A program made the translations under genes and the position numbers. Shown piece after piece: positions 6,243-8,130 of a DNA stretch of 8,130 bases. Position 1 is the stretch's first letter; each line of letters starts with the position of its first letter. The notes beneath the pieces were generated by a model. The model did not search any database, was not told the origin of the DNA, and was given only the letters and a program-made list of their open reading frames with translations. This DNA is from Bacteroidia bacterium (lineage in GTDB: Bacteria; Bacteroidota; Bacteroidia; Bacteroidales; CAJPTX01), in NCBI GenBank assembly GCA_905373665.1, contig CAJPTV010000099.1:1-8130 (forward strand), in the 5' to 3' direction.

Positions 6243-6902
6243 TTAAGCCTCCTGATTTTTCCGAAACCTGTTCCGGAACTGCTCTTGCTTCCGTTTTAAC
6301 TCCACGCGGTTAAGGCGCGACTCTACGGTAAAGATACGTCGTTCGCCCTCATGTTCAGTGAACCACCAATTGAAGTCGGAACTTTTTCGCGCAACGTCAA
6401 TAAGCCCTAGGCCAGCACCGCCGCGTTCGCTGAGCGAACCGTTAGAGAGTTGTGTCATGTAGAGGATACGTTTTTCCTCGGGAGTCCGACACGCACTATT
6501 CCCTAACTTGCCCTCGAGCTTAGTACACATAGACTCTACCACAAAGTTGGAACAACGGATAATGACCTCTTCCTCGGTCACGAGGAGGTGGTAGGAAATC
6601 CAGCATGGTTGTGGATTAACGGGCTGTTCGATGCTTTGGCTTGCCGCATTACGAACCTTCTCCGTGCCGAGGCGAGCCCCATGCCGATTCACATTTTGCA
6701 TCAACTCCACCGTGATATGAAAGGCTCGTGCGTAGACCTGATAGCAGTCCAACAGCTCTTGGAAGTAGATATTGTCGGAGAAGCTCATTTGCAAAAAGTT
6801 CACAAAGACCAGATGGTCGATGAACCCACAGTAGTGGAGCTCGCCCAACACATTCACGGCTTCTTCGCCGCGACTCAAATCATACTCTAGGCTGCTACTC
6901 AT
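6243..6902 (-). CDS. SiaB-family (DUF6272-like) GHKL protein kinase
   Basis: SiaB-type proteins are small cytoplasmic GHKL-fold kinases. In Pseudomonas, SiaB phosphorylates the partner SiaC, and that state controls a downstream output. The 219-residue product has the N-box ELMQNVNRHG, with Glu66 and Asn70, and the glycine-rich lid SERGGAGLGLIDVARKS (158-174). Where histidine kinases have the DxGxG motif, this protein has RCSNFV (116-121), which fits SiaB-like proteins better than classical kinases. There is no sensor, HAMP or phospho-accepting His domain. The ATG at 6902 (MSSSLEYD) is chosen because the longer frame starts at a TTG (6941) that is itself part of the -7 promoter box. It is the first gene of a two-gene operon with the YD-repeat protein. 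No SiaC-like substrate is in the window. Confidence 0.8.
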   Translation of the reverse strand: MSSSLEYDLSRGEEAVNVLGELHYCGFIDHLVFVNFLQMSFSDNIYFQELLDCYQVYARAFHITVELMQNVNRHGARLGTEKVRNAASQSIEQPVNPQPCWISYHLLVTEEEVIIRCSNFVVESMCTKLEGKLGNSACRTPEEKRILYMTQLSNGSLSERGGAGLGLIDVARKSSDFNWWFTEHEGERRIFTVESRLNRVELKRKQEQFRNRFRKNQEA

Positions 6903-6938
6903 CCCCGTGTCTTTGTTCGTTGCCCTATTTTGGGTGCA

Positions 6939-6970
6939 CAAATATACTTAAAAAAAGACAGACATTCCAA
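6939..6970 (-). promoter_or_regulatory. Predicted promoter of the SiaB-like kinase operon
   Basis: TATATTTG on the minus strand (6946-6939) matches TAnnTTTG perfectly. A TTG (6970-6968) lies 21 bases upstream as a -33 candidate, one or two bases further than usual. A start near 6932 leaves a leader of about 30 bases before the ATG at 6902. The TTG lies inside the 6964-6980 inverted repeat. Confidence 0.7.
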
Positions 6971-6980
6971 CCGTTGGAAT
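6964..6980. promoter_or_regulatory. Perfect inverted repeat, candidate operator (or weak terminator)
   Basis: ATTCCAACCGTTGGAAT is an 8-bp perfect inverted repeat around a single C. It overlaps the -33 region of the kinase promoter, a classic place for a repressor site (inference). The alternative is a weak terminator for the CPBP gene: as RNA it gives a 7-bp stem with a 3-base loop, and the T7 tract (6957-6951) lies seven bases beyond it, which is too far for an efficient terminator. It is in the 163-base gap between the kinase ATG and the CPBP stop; nothing else was recognised in that gap. Confidence 0.5.
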
Positions 6981-7065
6981 ACAACATTTCTCCTTTTTTG
7001 TTCAATTAACGTTTTTCATCCACAAAAGAAATGTAAGCATCACGCTGTTGAGGGAACTTAGCAAG

Positions 7066-8013
7066 CTACTCACGCTGTTGGTGTTGGGTATGCGAAAAGG
7101 TGATTGTTTGCAGCGCTGCACGCTGTCGCATCTGTTCCGCGAGTCTTCTGATTAAAATGACAATAAGAGCGGCACCAAGAAGCGCGAAAACGACGAGTAA
7201 GAAGCTAAAATCGAAAGAAGCGGGCGGCGCAGTATGCTCAAACTTTTCAAAGAAGAAATAAATTAACACCACGACCGAATTATTGATAGCATGAACCACG
7301 ATGGGCATGAAAAGCGCCCCAGAGAAGTGGAATAAGTAGCCCAACACCACTCCGTAAAGCACCCGCACCACAAACCCAGAGAACTGTAGATGTACGATGC
7401 TAAAGATCACGGCCACGATCCAGACGGCGGCATGAAGATTCATCTTTCGACGCACAAAGAAAGACTGCAAGAGTCCACGAAAGAACAGTTCTTCACACAC
7501 GGCAGGTATGATGGCGACGACCAGCAGGTTGGCTAGGAGGGTCACGGGGTCATCGTTAGAGAGGAGGGAACGTAACAACGCCTCAACACGGTGCTCGAAA
7601 CCGATAAGCCAGTCAGGAAAGGCTATCCAGCCATTCATGTAGGTAAAAAACCAGACGACTGGCTGCATTAACACCACAATGGCAAGCCCCATGAGGCTCT
7701 GTTGACGACATCCTGAGGCGGGGATAATGTTTCGCCCTAACCCCTCCCAATGGATAAGACGCCAGACAATAACGGGAAAGCCAAAAAGCGCAATCGTGGA
7801 GGTCGCCTGCGAGGCTCGCATAGCCCAAGGGTGGAAAAGATGATCGGGGAAATAGCTGACCCAAAAGAGAGAGAAAAGGAACATCAGCAACGCGCCCCCG
7901 ACAATAGAGACGACGAGTAGGAGCAATTCGGAAAAAAGCCCCCGTTCTCGCACGGCAGGCGCGGATATCCTATTTTGATTTTCGTTTTCGGGGTATGCTC
8001 CAAATATTGGCAT
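7066..8013 (-). CDS. CPBP-family intramembrane metalloprotease (CAAX protease/bacteriocin-processing type)
   Basis: This is a predicted polytopic inner-membrane protein of 315 residues from the ATG at 8013. Family members cleave substrates in the membrane or act in protein maturation; the substrate here is unknown. The ABI/CPBP motifs are complete: CEELFFRG (Glu174, Glu175, Arg179), FSIVH (Phe204, His208) and HAINN (His241, Asn245). These are the residues expected for metal binding and catalysis. Hydrophobic helices lie around 27-50, 68-85, 108-124 and 157-173, in the motif region, and at 268-288, with a short polar tail rich in Arg, Gln and His. A GTG at 8076 would add 21 residues, but the ATG puts the start in a short hydrophilic segment before the first helix. 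The start overlaps the preceding endonuclease gene by 44 bases in another frame, suggesting coupled translation. Confidence 0.88.
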   Translation of the reverse strand: MPIFGAYPENENQNRISAPAVRERGLFSELLLLVVSIVGGALLMFLFSLFWVSYFPDHLFHPWAMRASQATSTIALFGFPVIVWRLIHWEGLGRNIIPASGCRQQSLMGLAIVVLMQPVVWFFTYMNGWIAFPDWLIGFEHRVEALLRSLLSNDDPVTLLANLLVVAIIPAVCEELFFRGLLQSFFVRRKMNLHAAVWIVAVIFSIVHLQFSGFVVRVLYGVVLGYLFHFSGALFMPIVVHAINNSVVVLIYFFFEKFEHTAPPASFDFSFLLVVFALLGAALIVILIRRLAEQMRQRAALQTITFSHTQHQQRE

Positions 8014-8128
8014 GATACTGCGATTCGACACGAGATTCGATAGCGTCGTCAAGAGAGGAGAAAAAATCCAAGCCACTCACCTGCTCAAGACTATCGACCG
8101 TACAACGGAATTCATTCAAAGGTACTAC
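7970..8128 (-). CDS. DNA/RNA non-specific endonuclease, C-terminal end (partial)
   Basis: An open frame enters from the window edge and ends with TAG at 7972-7970, giving 52 C-terminal residues. It contains VDSLEQVSGLDFF (11-23), then SSLDDAIESRVESQ (24-37) and a Trp at 43. This tail, an E-x-x-x-G-x-DFF segment followed by L-x-x-x-x-E-x-x-x-E, is typical of the end of secreted NUC-family endonucleases (NucA/EndA type) in Bacteroidales. The catalytic DRGH region would lie beyond the window, so activity cannot be judged. The gene is cut by the window edge, not visibly broken. Its 3' end overlaps the CPBP gene by 44 bases. Confidence 0.75.
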   Translation of the reverse strand, partial: VVPLNEFRCTVDSLEQVSGLDFFSSLDDAIESRVESQYHANIWSIPRKRKSK

Positions 8129-8130
8129 AA

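Noticed and set aside
6925..6987. Twenty-codon open frame beginning ATG at 6987, preceded by AAAAAAGGAG
   Set aside because: It spans the palindrome and the kinase promoter, the purine-rich stretch is too close to the ATG, and the peptide (MLYSNGWNVC...) has no recognisable feature. Most likely chance.
7040..7080. Eleven-base direct repeat TCACGCTGTTG at 7040-7050 and 7070-7080
   Set aside because: One copy is within the CPBP stop region and one just beyond it. There is no target-site, terminal inverted repeat or other mobile-element sign, so it may be chance or a small local duplication.

Overview
This window looks like ordinary chromosome of a Bacteroidales bacterium, probably Porphyromonas or a close relative (inference). 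The reasons are: TAnnTTTG-type -7 boxes (the Bacteroidetes sigma factor consensus) in front of three transcription units, weak or absent Shine-Dalgarno sequences, a folP-cdaA gene pair, a SiaB-family kinase, a lipoprotein with an acidic stretch after the lipid-bearing Cys, and a base composition judged by eye to be near 50% GC. All recognisable genes lie on the minus strand, so transcription runs from high to low coordinates.

Layout in transcription order. (1) 8128-7970: C-terminal end of a DNA/RNA non-specific endonuclease entering from outside the window. Its last 44 bases overlap a CPBP-family (CAAX protease-like) membrane protein at 8013-7066. (2) A promoter at about 6939-6970, with a perfect 8-bp inverted repeat over its -33 region, drives a SiaB-family kinase (6902-6243). 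A secreted protein of about ten 26-residue YD-like repeats follows (6199-5222), and the unit ends in a strong intrinsic terminator (5183-5152). (3) A second promoter (about 4988-4958) drives a complete methyl-accepting chemotaxis-type receptor (4924-3215), ending in a hairpin terminator (3166-3141). (4) A third promoter (-7 box 3135-3128) abuts that terminator. It drives a tight three-gene operon: a beta-helix lipoprotein (3105-1960), dihydropteroate synthase FolP (1951-1034) and the membrane diadenylate cyclase CdaA (1014-217). (5) Positions 1-216 carry no gene I can support, but hold a dense run of short inverted repeats and an imperfect 39-bp tandem repeat.

Functionally, unit 4 combines folate synthesis, c-di-AMP synthesis and a probably surface-exposed lipoprotein. 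Units 2 and 3 bring together a phosphorylation switch protein, a secreted repeat protein and a transmembrane receptor, which may be a local signalling neighbourhood. No CheA, CheW, CheR, CheB or SiaC gene is in the window, so where the receptor and kinase signals go cannot be seen here.

Three gene starts are placed inside the longest open frame. The kinase starts at the ATG at 6902, because the longer frame begins with a TTG inside the -7 promoter box. The lipoprotein starts at the GTG at 3105, because the longer frame runs back through a terminator and a promoter. The CPBP protein starts at the ATG at 8013. I saw no insertion sequence, CRISPR array, tRNA or rRNA, and no convincing new system. 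The best leads are the kinase/YD/receptor neighbourhood, the palindrome at the kinase promoter, and the structured region at 1-216.
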